The notes beneath the pieces are model-generated. The model was not told the origin of the DNA. It ran no database searches and worked only from the letters and a program-made list of their open reading frames with translations. Positions 28,193-36,307 of a stretch of DNA of 62,718 nucleotides are shown piece by piece. How positions within the stretch are numbered: position 1 is the first letter of the stretch; each line of letters opens with the position of its first letter. This DNA comes from Pseudomonadota bacterium (lineage in GTDB: Bacteria > Pseudomonadota > Alphaproteobacteria > Rhizobiales > Pleomorphomonadaceae). The stretch is taken from NCBI GenBank assembly GCA_018262505.1, contig JAGSYV010000041.1, forward strand, positions 1-62,718. Direction: 5' to 3'. The position numbers and the translations under genes are program-made.

Positions 28193-28713
28193 AAATTGCC
28201 TATCTGTCGTTGCGACAACCCCATGTGCGTCGCACGAACACTGGTGGTTAAGCCTTTCTGCTAAGAGATGGGCTACGATCATCGGGTCGAGGAAGCGCAT
28301 GCCTCGTTCCCAACGTCGGCCGTTGGGTCACCTGGCAGGCTTGGATTGAGCCGAGTGCATCCAACCGAATGATGCGACCGATAAGGCCCCGGCAAAACTG
28401 CCGGCCTCAACTGGGCAAATGCCGCAGCGAACCGCCATTACGGAAAGCAGACCTGCAGCTTTTACATACTTAACACAGCCAATTGATAAATTGCAGCTTT
28501 GGCGGATTGATAGAACAGTGCTCGCGTAATTGGGGTTGCCGGCTCCGTCTCGCGCACGACGTTGGCGGGCGAGCGGAAATAGCTTGCGGGTCACGCGCAA
28601 CGAAATCGGCAACTATTCTCTGAAGCGATTTCAATCGAAGCAGAAATACTGCGGAGCACGCATGTTCCATGCCGAACGTCTCGCGCAAAGCGAAGAAAAT
28701 AGGGAGGCCAATC
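28193..28713. other. Long intergenic region with no recognised gene
   Basis: About 520 bp, less GC-rich than neighbours. Only short unconvincing frames and a small hairpin (GGCCCCGGCAAAACTGCCGGCC near 28386) were seen. It may be decayed coding sequence or hold the promoter of the beta-flower gene. Confidence 0.35.
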
Positions 28714-28989
28714 ATGGGGTTATACACAAAGAACGGACTTCCGCTTCTAGAGGACGAATCCTACATCTTTACGAGCTCCGGCCTGGCGGTTGGGCAACTC
28801 CGCGGCGACAAGGTCTTCAGTCCCGAAGGCCACTACGTCGGCACGATCGTCGACGACAGGCTCGTCTATAGAGAGGCCGACAGCCGTTGCATCGGGGCAC
28901 CATTCTCGATTTCCAACCGCGTCGGCCACGCCGCCGCGCATGCGGCAACTGCGACGACGCTGGGCGACGAGCCGCGCATTCCGCAATAG
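28714..28989 (+). CDS. 4-fold beta flower-like small protein
   Basis: 91 residues from the ATG at 28714, preceded by AGGGAGG at a 6-base distance. The sequence is a series of short strands with repeated pattern (LYTKNGLPLLEDESYIF, GLAVGQLRGDKVFSPEG, YVGTIVDDRLVYRE), which resembles the 4-fold beta flower domain, then an Ala/His-rich tail. The role of that family is unknown. A clear terminator follows 33 bp after the stop, so it is a single-gene unit. Confidence 0.65.
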   Translation: MGLYTKNGLPLLEDESYIFTSSGLAVGQLRGDKVFSPEGHYVGTIVDDRLVYREADSRCIGAPFSISNRVGHAAAHAATATTLGDEPRIPQ

Positions 28990-29021
28990 CCGCCGGCGGA
29001 GCAGCGGTACCGAAGTCTGCT

Positions 29022-29051
29022 AAAACGCCGACCTCACGGACCGGCGTTTTT
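29022..29051 (+). terminator. Rho-independent terminator after the beta-flower gene
   Basis: AAAACGCCG and CGGCGTTTTT form a stem around ACCTCACGGAC and end in a T-run on the plus strand. Confidence 0.75.
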
Positions 29052-29189
29052 GCGTTTGAGAGAACAATCATCGTGTGTTCGGCGGCGGCACGCTCTGGCT
29101 TTCCTGCCGCTTCGATCCTTCAAGACCCGACTATGCGCGAGTCATCGGGGACCAGACTGATCTTTGCGTAGTGCAATGTCCTGCGACAA

Positions 29190-29310
29190 AAACGCCGAGC
29201 TTCGCCTCGCCCATCTGGCTCTGCTACCACGAGTCCCGAACGGACGATCCGCTCTTGCGCACCGTTGCGAGCTTTCTGGGAGATCGGATCTCAGAAGCGG
29301 TCAAAGGACG
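29190..29310 (+). pseudogene. LysR C-terminal fragment (copy 1)
   Basis: Encodes SFASPIWLCYHESRTDDPLL and TVASFLGDRISEAV, the last 40 or so residues of a LysR effector-binding domain. It is nearly the same as the end of the remnant at 30042-30365. There is no upstream LysR sequence, so this is an isolated tail. It overlaps the antisense C-terminus of the membrane protein at 29224. Confidence 0.65.
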
Positions 29311-29808
29311 TGCGAACCACATAGTCGCCTGTGCATCGCTACACTGATTTCCGAACGGGCAAACATGTTGCGAGTCCGCCCATGCCACCAACGCGGCAAA
29401 GAAGAAAAGCGCCGAAACGGACAGCAGAATCAAACATAAAACACCCGCTAGAAACTTCAGAAAAACCTTCAGTGCGGGCGAAAGTAAATCGAATGCGGAT
29501 TCATAATTATCGTCGACCGAGTTCGCCGGTTTGTTCAAAACTGATCTCAGGGAATAAACCAGAGCCGAAAGCACGAGAACGGCAGCCAAAGCGTACAGCA
29601 CTCGGATCGACGGCGGGTTGTCGCAGGCTGTGCCGAAAGCGCTCGCTGACCCTTCAGGATACTCTTCCAAACAGATGGCTTCAGCTTCGCTATTCGCCCC
29701 CCGCCCCAGTGCGGCAAATGAAAACACGATAAAGAGCAGGAGAAGCAGCTCGTTGATCACAAACCGGCAAATTCCGACGAGGGCTTTCTTGTAGGTCGCA
29801 GCCTGCAT
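29224..29808 (-). CDS. Hypothetical membrane protein, C-terminus altered
   Basis: 194 residues from the Met at 29808 (the open frame begins 13 residues earlier). Three hydrophobic segments: ICRFVINELLLLLFIVFSF, LYALAAVLVLSALVYSL and FLKFLAGVLCLILLSVSAL. A Cys-rich external loop (CLEEYPEGSASAFGTACDNPP; HVCPFGNQC) separates them. The last 30 residues read antisense through the LysR tail fragment, so the native C-terminus was probably replaced by that fragment's arrival. No family is recognised. Confidence 0.55.
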   Translation of the reverse strand: MQAATYKKALVGICRFVINELLLLLFIVFSFAALGRGANSEAEAICLEEYPEGSASAFGTACDNPPSIRVLYALAAVLVLSALVYSLRSVLNKPANSVDDNYESAFDLLSPALKVFLKFLAGVLCLILLSVSALFFFAALVAWADSQHVCPFGNQCSDAQATMWFARPLTASEIRSPRKLATVRKSGSSVRDSW

Positions 29809-29977
29809 GTTCCGAATAGCCTCTTTGGCGCCGCCGAGGCGGTGCACCCGAGAAAGCGGGCGATGGACGAATAGCGATGATCGCTACCCTCCCTGGCGCC
29901 CGCCTCAGCAATGCGCGTCAAGGCTGAATGTACATCGGCAACTTCATCGCGGGCAACATCAAGCTCGGCGCCTTCCC

Positions 29978-30041
29978 TCGACTTTCGGCTTTGAAACGCC
30001 CCCTCCGGCGTTTACCATGGCTTGGCCCCAATCGGCCCGAC
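29978..30041 (+). repeat. Copy of the adenine deaminase leader (first hairpin part)
   Basis: 64 bp nearly identical to 32410-32472 upstream of ade, including the conserved hairpin AAACGCC...GGCGTTT. It is flanked by the 14-bp direct repeat CTCGGCGCCTTCCC (29964-29977 and 30042-30055), so it sits inside the LysR remnant as a 78-bp, frame-preserving insertion. Confidence 0.75.
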
Positions 30042-30365
30042 CTCGGCGCCTTCCCGATCATCGCCGGCGATGGGTCGATGGCCTCGACGGAACCCAACAC
30101 CTGGCTGCTGTCCTTGGCCAGCGCCGCCAAAATCGCCTACCGGTCCAATTCGGTATCCGGCCTCCTGGCTGCCACCAAGGCCGGCATGGGCCTATCAGCC
30201 CTGCCCGCCCTCGCCGCAGCGTCCGAGCCAGACCTTATCGCCTGCCGCGCCCTCAAGAGCTTCGCCTCGCCCGTCTGGCTCTGCTACCACGAGACCCGCA
30301 AGGACGATCCGCTCTTGCGCACCGTCGCCAGCTTTCTGGGGGATTGGATCGGCGAGAGGGGCTAA
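30042..30365 (+). pseudogene. LysR C-terminal fragment (copy 2)
   Basis: About 105 residues of a LysR effector-binding domain: IIAGDGSMASTEPNTWLLSL, YRSNSVSGLLAATKAGMGLS and SPVWLCYHETRKDDPLLRTV, ending with a natural stop. The N-terminal HTH and most of the first subdomain are absent; 5' of it lie the leader copy and a 14-bp direct repeat. It is a truncated gene, probably silent. The last 110 bp are duplicated at 29190-29310. Confidence 0.75.
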
Positions 30366-30483
30366 GGGCGCAGAGAGCCCGAGCGGAAACCTGACCTCCA
30401 ACAGGCAGTGCGGGCCGGCATCAGGGATAGGCACCATCTCGATTGCGCTTGAAATGCCACCTCCGGTAGTTAAGCTGATGCGA

Positions 30484-30590
30484 CCCAATCGGATCGACCG
30501 ATGGGCTTTTCTCTGTCGAGCCCAGCCCCGATGTCCGTCACCGCCAAGCCGATCCGCTTTTCCGCAAAGCCCTTGCGTCTTCTGAGCGGC
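30484..30590 (+). repeat. Duplicated 5' end of adenine deaminase (hairpin, ribosome site, first 19 codons)
   Basis: Aligns with about 32457-32567: a CCAATCGG...CCGATGGGC hairpin with TTTT, then CGAGCC, then ATG with codons for MSVTAKPIRFSAKPLRLLS versus [19 protein letters not shown] in ade. About 80% identical in the coding part. It shows the TPR gene start is a recruited ade start. Confidence 0.8.
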
Positions 30591-32354
30591 GCCATCACTG
30601 CCGCAGCTTTCGCCATGACGGTGATTGGCTGTCTCAACGTCGTCGCGCCAGCTTCGGCGGCTGGTCCCGAACCTGCCATATCCAGCGAAGACGCAATCGC
30701 CCATTTCGATGATCTGATCGCTAAATACAGCGCGAGAGATGATCTGGAGTCACGTGAAAGGCTCGCCTCTGTGCACTTTGGCAGGGCGAGCAGACTCGCT
30801 AGTGCAGGACGCCCGATAGAGGCGCTCAACGACTATAACGAGGTCATCGTCAGCTTGAGTACGGCAACCGAGCTCTCTCTTCGCAAGAAAGTGGCAACTG
30901 CGCTCTGGGGGCGAGGAGCCCTGCTTGGCGAGATGGGACGCTCCACCGAAGAGATCGCCACATACGACGACGCCATCGCCCGTTTCGGCACAGAAACCGA
31001 TCCCTACTTGCGGAGTATGATCGCCAGAGCGAAGTTGGGCAAAGGAAAGGCGCTCGAAAGGTTTGGGCGCAACGACGGCTCGATCGCCATCTACGATGAC
31101 ATCATCGCCCATTACGACGAGATAGATAATCCGTTCTCGACACCCATTGCCCCCGACGCATTTTTGACCAAGGGGGCATTGTTTGAAAGACTCGGGCGGA
31201 CCGATGACGCGTTTGCGGTCTACGACGAAGTCGTCGCGCGCTACGGTGCGATAGACGATCTGTTCCGACGCGAAGCCGTCGCCGACGCTCTCATAAACAA
31301 GGGACTCATGCTGGTGAGGCTTGACCGTGCCGAGGAAGCAATCCCCTTGTACGACGACGTTGTAGCTCGATTTGGTACCGCCGACGACGCTTCTCTACGC
31401 GCCAAAGCTCTCACCGCCGTCAGCAATATGAGCGCCGCGTATGCCTATCTCGGGCGCAACAAAGAGGCGTTCTTTATCCTGAGCAGGCTCATCACTTATT
31501 ACGACACAGACACCGAACCGGAACTGTTCGAACCGTTGGCCCAGGCGCTGCTGAAGAAAGCCGCACTGATTGATAAGGCGGGGCGCGGCGACCTCGCGAT
31601 CGCCACCTACGACGAAGTCATTAGCCGTTACGGGACGATCGCCGACCCGCTTTTGCAACAATCGGTTGCTCAGGCGCTCGCCCACAAGAGCGCCACTCTC
31701 GAAACGCTCGGGCGTCGTGACGAAGCGTTCGCCGTCTACGACGACATCGTCGCCCGTTACGGCACGGCGACCGAGAGGTTTGCGCGAGGAGCGGTCGCCT
31801 TGGCGCTCTACAACAAGGGGGTCGGCCTCGGCAAGCTTGGCCGTGGCGAAGACGCCATCGCCAGCTACGATAACGTCATTGCCCGCTTCGGGACGGAGAC
31901 CGATTTACCGCTGCGCGAACAGGTGGCCAAGGCCCTCGTTAACAAGGCGCTTATCCTCGACACCCTCGGACGCAGCAACGACGCGATCGCCGCCGACGAT
32001 GAGGTTATCGCCCGCTATGGGGAAACCACCGAGCCTGCCCTACGCGAAGCAGTCGCACAAGCTCTTGGGAACAAGGCGACGACGCTCGCGGAGGCGGGGC
32101 GCAAAGACGACGCGCTCGCAGTCTTCGACGATGTCATCCGCCGTTTCGGCGAGGCGACTGAACCGGCCCTACGCGAACAAGTTGCCACCGCGCTCTTCAA
32201 CAAGGGAGTCTCGCTCGCAATGCTAGGGCGCAATGACAAGGCGTTCGGCATCTTTGACGATATTATCGCCCGCTATGGCCAATCGGCTGAACCATCCCTG
32301 CGTGAAGTAGTCGCCAAGGCGGAGGCAGCTAAGAAGGTTGTTCAGGAGCGCTAG
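30531..32354 (+). CDS. Secreted tetratricopeptide-like repeat protein with adenine-deaminase-derived N-terminus
   Basis: 607 residues from the ATG at 30531, the position equivalent to the ade start; the ATG at 30501 lies in the leader hairpin. Residues 1-19 copy the ade N-terminus and now form the basic part of a signal peptide (core SGAITAAAFAMTVIGCLNVV, cleavage after ASA about residue 43). The rest is about 13 head-to-tail 43-residue repeats of the form AIAxYDDVIARYGTATEPALR, followed by a second helix ending NKGxxLxxLGR. This is longer than the canonical 34-residue TPR. Predicted a periplasmic or exported protein-binding solenoid. No partner is evident. Confidence 0.85.
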   Translation: MSVTAKPIRFSAKPLRLLSGAITAAAFAMTVIGCLNVVAPASAAGPEPAISSEDAIAHFDDLIAKYSARDDLESRERLASVHFGRASRLASAGRPIEALNDYNEVIVSLSTATELSLRKKVATALWGRGALLGEMGRSTEEIATYDDAIARFGTETDPYLRSMIARAKLGKGKALERFGRNDGSIAIYDDIIAHYDEIDNPFSTPIAPDAFLTKGALFERLGRTDDAFAVYDEVVARYGAIDDLFRREAVADALINKGLMLVRLDRAEEAIPLYDDVVARFGTADDASLRAKALTAVSNMSAAYAYLGRNKEAFFILSRLITYYDTDTEPELFEPLAQALLKKAALIDKAGRGDLAIATYDEVISRYGTIADPLLQQSVAQALAHKSATLETLGRRDEAFAVYDDIVARYGTATERFARGAVALALYNKGVGLGKLGRGEDAIASYDNVIARFGTETDLPLREQVAKALVNKALILDTLGRSNDAIAADDEVIARYGETTEPALREAVAQALGNKATTLAEAGRKDDALAVFDDVIRRFGEATEPALREQVATALFNKGVSLAMLGRNDKAFGIFDDIIARYGQSAEPSLREVVAKAEAAKKVVQER

Positions 32355-32408
32355 GCTCCCATGCTCATAGTGAGTTGCTTCGGGCCGCAATCCCAACAAA
32401 ACACTCTC

Positions 32409-32487
32409 CTCGACTTTCGGCTTTGAAACGCCCGCTCCGGCGTTTACCATGGCTCGGCCCTGATCGGCCCGGCCGGAGGGGCTTTTT
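32409..32487 (+). promoter_or_regulatory. Structured leader of ade: two hairpins, the second attenuator-like
   Basis: Hairpin 1 at 32426-32445 (AAACGCC/GGCGTTT). Hairpin 2 at about 32458-32482 pairs CGGCC/GGCCG with flanking CCC/GGG and is followed by TTTTT, ending 20 bp before the ATG at 32508. A second copy of both halves exists upstream, with the hairpin-1 stem unchanged. This is consistent with transcription attenuation or an unrecognised RNA switch. It does not match the purine riboswitch core I know. Confidence 0.5.
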
Positions 32488-32507
32488 GAAACGAGCCAGA
32501 GGTCCGG

Positions 32508-34322
32508 ATGTCCAGCACCGCCAAGCCGACCCGTTTTTCCGTCAAGCCTTTGCACCTTCAGACCCGTCGCCTTGCCGACGTGGCGTCCGGCCGCGCCGAT
32601 CCCGACCTGGTGATCACCGGCGCCCGCGCCCTTTCCACCTATTCCGACCGCATCCTCAACGACCGCGAGATCTGGATTTCCGGCGGCCGCATCGCTGCCT
32701 TGGTGCCCGCCGGCAGCTACCGGGGCGGTTCGGCCACGATCTATGACGCCCACAACGCCATCCTAGCCCCCGGCCTGATCGATCCGCATATCCACATCGA
32801 AAGCTCGATGGTGACGGCCTGCGCCTATGCCGAGGCGGCGCTGCTCAATGGCACCACCACCATCTTCTGCGACAGCCACGAGATCGGCAACGTCATGGAC
32901 GTCGCCGGCATCGAGGCGATGATGGAAGACGCCCGCGAGGCGCCGCTGTCCATCTTCCACACGCTGGCCTCCACCGTGCCCGCCACCTCGCCCGAGATGG
33001 AGACGGCCGGCGGCGACCTGACGCCGGAGAAGATCGCCTATCTGTTCGACAAGTGGCCCGAGGCCGTGGCGCTGGGCGAGAAGATGGACTTCGTGCCGGT
33101 CACCATGGGCGATGAGCGCAGCCACGCCATCATCGCCGCCGCCCTGTCGCGCGGCCGCCCCGTTTCCGGCCACGTCTACGGCCGCGAGTTCGTCGCCGCC
33201 TATGCCGCCTCCGGCGTCACCGACACCCACGAGGCCACCGACCGCGACATCGCCGACGATCTCCTGGAAGCCGGCGTCTGGATCTTCCTGCGCGGCGGCC
33301 CGCCGACCACGCCCTGGCACTCGCTGCCCGAAGCGATCAAGACCATGACCGAGCTCGGCGCCTCGCCGCGCCGCATCGCCGTCTGCACCGACGACCGCGA
33401 CGCCGAAGACCTCCTGGCCTTCGGTCTCGACTGGGTGGTGCGGCAGGCCTATCGGATCGGCGTGCCACGCACCACCGCCTGGGCGCTCGGTTCGATTTCC
33501 GGCGCCACGCGCTACGCCATGGACGGCGATATCGGCGGCCTCGGCGGCGGTCGGCGCGCCGACCTGGTGCTGCTCGACGACGATCTGGTGCCGCAGAGCA
33601 CCTGGTACGGCGGCGAGCTGATGGTCGATCGCCGCTCGATCACCCCGACGCTGGAAGCCGCCCTGGAAGCGCGCTACCGCTATCCGGACGCCGCCTATGC
33701 GACGGTGCATCTGCCCAAGGTGCTGAAGCTGACGCCGGATCTGCCGACCGTGCCGCTCACCGCCAACGTCATCCGCACCGAGCTGCCCGGCATCGTGCTG
33801 AAGCACGTCAAGCTGGAGCTCGAGCCGGCCAACGACTGGCAGACGCTGTTCGACCGCCACGACCTCGCCTTCGTCACCGTCGTCGAGCGGCACGGCAAGT
33901 CGGACGGCAACATCGCCCATGGCCTTCTGCAGAACTTCGGCCTGAAGCACGGCGCCGTCGCCTCCTCGGTCGGCCACGACAGCCACAACATCATCGTCGC
34001 CGGCACCAACGAGGCCGACATGCGCGTGGCGCTTGCCGCCATCGAGGCCGAGCGCGGCGGCATCTGCGTCGTCCGCGACGGCAAGGTCACCGCCATGGTG
34101 CCGCTGCCGGTCGCCGGCCTGATGTCCGACAAGCGCGTGCATGTCGTCGCCGGCGAAGTGCAGGCGCTGAAGGCCGAGTGGGAAAAGTCGGGCTGCACCC
34201 TGCCCTACATGGGCTTCAACCTGATCCCGCTGTCGGTCATCCCGGAAATCCGCATCACCGACAAGGGCATGGTGCTGGTGCCGGAAATGATCCAGGTGCC
34301 GCTGTTCGAAGCGGCCGAGTAA
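32508..34322 (+). CDS. ade: Adenine deaminase
   Basis: Deaminates adenine to hypoxanthine in purine salvage; cytoplasmic binuclear metalloenzyme of the amidohydrolase superfamily. 604 residues, slightly longer than usual. Metal ligands: [12 protein letters not shown] (HxH plus Glu), the CDSHEIGNV block, GHVYG and the [11 protein letters not shown]sp motif; the C-terminal Ade domain has [13 protein letters not shown]. The first 20 residues precede the normal family start and are the part duplicated into the TPR gene. A structured leader precedes it. Confidence 0.95.
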   Translation: MSSTAKPTRFSVKPLHLQTRRLADVASGRADPDLVITGARALSTYSDRILNDREIWISGGRIAALVPAGSYRGGSATIYDAHNAILAPGLIDPHIHIESSMVTACAYAEAALLNGTTTIFCDSHEIGNVMDVAGIEAMMEDAREAPLSIFHTLASTVPATSPEMETAGGDLTPEKIAYLFDKWPEAVALGEKMDFVPVTMGDERSHAIIAAALSRGRPVSGHVYGREFVAAYAASGVTDTHEATDRDIADDLLEAGVWIFLRGGPPTTPWHSLPEAIKTMTELGASPRRIAVCTDDRDAEDLLAFGLDWVVRQAYRIGVPRTTAWALGSISGATRYAMDGDIGGLGGGRRADLVLLDDDLVPQSTWYGGELMVDRRSITPTLEAALEARYRYPDAAYATVHLPKVLKLTPDLPTVPLTANVIRTELPGIVLKHVKLELEPANDWQTLFDRHDLAFVTVVERHGKSDGNIAHGLLQNFGLKHGAVASSVGHDSHNIIVAGTNEADMRVALAAIEAERGGICVVRDGKVTAMVPLPVAGLMSDKRVHVVAGEVQALKAEWEKSGCTLPYMGFNLIPLSVIPEIRITDKGMVLVPEMIQVPLFEAAE

Positions 34323-34398
34323 GGCGAGCGCAAGCCCCGCTTTCGGACGCATCGAACAGCGCCGGGAGCGGATTATGAAGTTAAGTCATAGACATAAA

Positions 34399-34537
34399 CT
34401 GTCTTCCTCTGCGAAGGCAGAGGACCTCAGGCAGGATAGAGCGCGCGGCTAATATAGATTTCCGGGGATGTGAAGTGCCCTGTAATCACCCCGCGCCTCT
34501 TTCTGCCCGAGGTGGCCCGCCTTCGCGGACCATGACA
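34399..34537. repeat. Palindromic repeat, family B (CTGTC...GAGGACCTC arms, tail to tail)
   Basis: Forward arm 34399-34457 (CTGTCTTCCTCTGCGAAGGC then AGAGGACCTCAGGCAGGAT) and inverted arm 34492-34537 (CCTCTTTCTGCCCGAGGT...CATGAC). It fills the 316-bp gap between ade and the antiporter, together with AT-rich sequence and a small hairpin CCCAGC/GCTGGG (34572-34587) before the antiporter start. Arms match copies at 42471, 44108 and 62283. Confidence 0.75.
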
Positions 34538-34638
34538 AATTATATATACAAAACAAATACATAAGGTACAGCCCAGCAAAAGCTGGGATTTGGGAGATAG
34601 AAGGCGCTCTTATCTTCCTGGCGCACATGGGATAAGGC

Positions 34639-36282
34639 ATGGAAACGGTTTCGATCGCGCTGGTCCTGTTGCTGGCCGTCGTCTTGAGCGGCGTCCTGGC
34701 GCGCATGTCGCCGTTTACCCTGCCGCTGCCGCTCTACCAGATCGCGCTGGGCGCCTGCGTCGCCTCGGTGGCCAATCTCGGCGTGGAACTGCAGCCGGAT
34801 ATCTTCTTCCTGCTGTTTCTGCCGCCGCTGCTGTTTCTCGATGGCTGGCGCATTCCCAAAGAGGGCCTGTTCCGCGACAAGGGCATGATCCTGGAGCTGG
34901 CGCTCGGCCTTGTCATCTTCACGGTCGTCGGTGTCGGCCTGTTCATCAACTGGATGATCCCAGCCATGCCGCTCGCCGTGGCCTTTGCGCTGGCGGCCAT
35001 CGTTTCGCCGACCGACCCCATCGCGGTGTCCGCCATCGCCTCCAGGGCGGCGATCCCCAAGCGGTTGATGCACATCCTCGAAGGGGAGTCCCTGCTCAAC
35101 GACGCCTCGGGTCTGGTCTGCATGCGCTTTGCCGTGGCGGCGGCGCTCACCGGCACCTTCTCGCTTCCCGACGCTTTCGTCACCTTCCTCTGGCTGGCCA
35201 TCGGCGGCATCGTCATCGGCACCGCCGTGACCTGGGGCGTGACCAAGGCCAAGAACTGGCTGTCGAAACAGTTCGGTGAGGATAGCGGCTCGCAGATCCT
35301 GGTCAGCCTGCTCATTCCCTTTGCCAGCTACCTCCTGGCCGAGCATCTGCATTGCTCAGGCATTCTCGCCGCCGTCGCCGCCGGCATCACCATGAGCTAC
35401 GCCGAGCAGTCCGGCCAGGCGCTCGCCGTCACCCGCGTCCGGCGCAGCGCCGTATGGGACACCGTCCAGTTCACCGCCAACGGCATCATCTTCGTCCTGC
35501 TTGGCGAACAGCTTCCTCAGATCGTCTCGGGTGCCGCGCGGGCCGTCCAGGAGACCGGCCATCACGATCCGGCGTGGCTGGTGGTCTATGTCGTCGCCAT
35601 CAACCTGGCCCTCGCCGCGCTACGCCTGCTGTGGGTCTGGACCTCGATGCGCTTCGTCCTGTTCCGGGCCGCCCGCCAAGGCAAAACCCTGGCAACGCCG
35701 AGCTGGCGCCTCGTCGTGGCGACGTCGCTGGCCGGCGTGCGCGGCACCATCACGCTGGCCGGCGTGATGACCCTGCCGCTGACCCTCAACGACGGATCGC
35801 CGTTCCCGGCCCGCGATCTGGCCATCCTGCTGGCCGCCGGGGTGATCATCCTGTCGCTGGTCGCGGCGAGCATCGGGCTGCCACACCTTCTGAAAAACCT
35901 CAAGCTGCCGCCGGAACCGTCAAACCAGGAAGCGGAGGATGAGGCCCGCACGGCGGCGGCCGAGGCGGCGATCCGGGCCATCGAACAGGCGCAGCACAAG
36001 ATGGGCGAAGACCGCGCCGATGCCGATCTCTATATCGATGCCGGCGCGCGGATCATGGAACTCTACCGCCAGCGCATCAATGGCCGGGCCAAGACCGGCG
36101 ATGAGCGCAATCTGGCCCGTAAGATCGACGACATCGAACACAAGCTTCGCCTCACCGGATTGCGCGCCGAGCGCGACGAAATCTATCGCAACGCCCGGGC
36201 TCGCAAGATTTCCGACGAGGCGGCACGCAAGCTGGTCCGGGAAATCGATCTGCTCGAAGCCCGCTTCCGCGTGATGACGTAG
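34639..36282 (+). CDS. Na+/H+ antiporter, CPA1 family
   Basis: Inner-membrane cation/proton exchanger for pH and sodium homeostasis. 547 residues: about 12 membrane helices in the first 400, including FLPPLLFLDGW, the conserved SPTDPIAVSAI segment, ESLLNDASGLV (ND exchange-site motif) and GVRGTITLAGVMTLPL near the end of the transporter domain. A C-terminal 130-residue soluble, charged, coiled-coil tail follows (from EPSNQEAEDEA), typical of YjcE/NhaP-like proteins. Stands alone. Confidence 0.93.
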   Translation: METVSIALVLLLAVVLSGVLARMSPFTLPLPLYQIALGACVASVANLGVELQPDIFFLLFLPPLLFLDGWRIPKEGLFRDKGMILELALGLVIFTVVGVGLFINWMIPAMPLAVAFALAAIVSPTDPIAVSAIASRAAIPKRLMHILEGESLLNDASGLVCMRFAVAAALTGTFSLPDAFVTFLWLAIGGIVIGTAVTWGVTKAKNWLSKQFGEDSGSQILVSLLIPFASYLLAEHLHCSGILAAVAAGITMSYAEQSGQALAVTRVRRSAVWDTVQFTANGIIFVLLGEQLPQIVSGAARAVQETGHHDPAWLVVYVVAINLALAALRLLWVWTSMRFVLFRAARQGKTLATPSWRLVVATSLAGVRGTITLAGVMTLPLTLNDGSPFPARDLAILLAAGVIILSLVAASIGLPHLLKNLKLPPEPSNQEAEDEARTAAAEAAIRAIEQAQHKMGEDRADADLYIDAGARIMELYRQRINGRAKTGDERNLARKIDDIEHKLRLTGLRAERDEIYRNARARKISDEAARKLVREIDLLEARFRVMT

Positions 36283-36307
36283 TATTTCGGTGGCGCGCGA
36301 AAGGCGC

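Noticed and set aside
30531..32354. The 43-residue DNA repeats considered as a CRISPR or minisatellite
   Set aside because: They are diverged, in frame and encode regular helical TPR-like units with a signal peptide, so they are coding repeats.
32409..32487. Purine riboswitch upstream of ade
   Set aside because: The conserved purine-aptamer core and paired loops are not present; only generic hairpins are seen.
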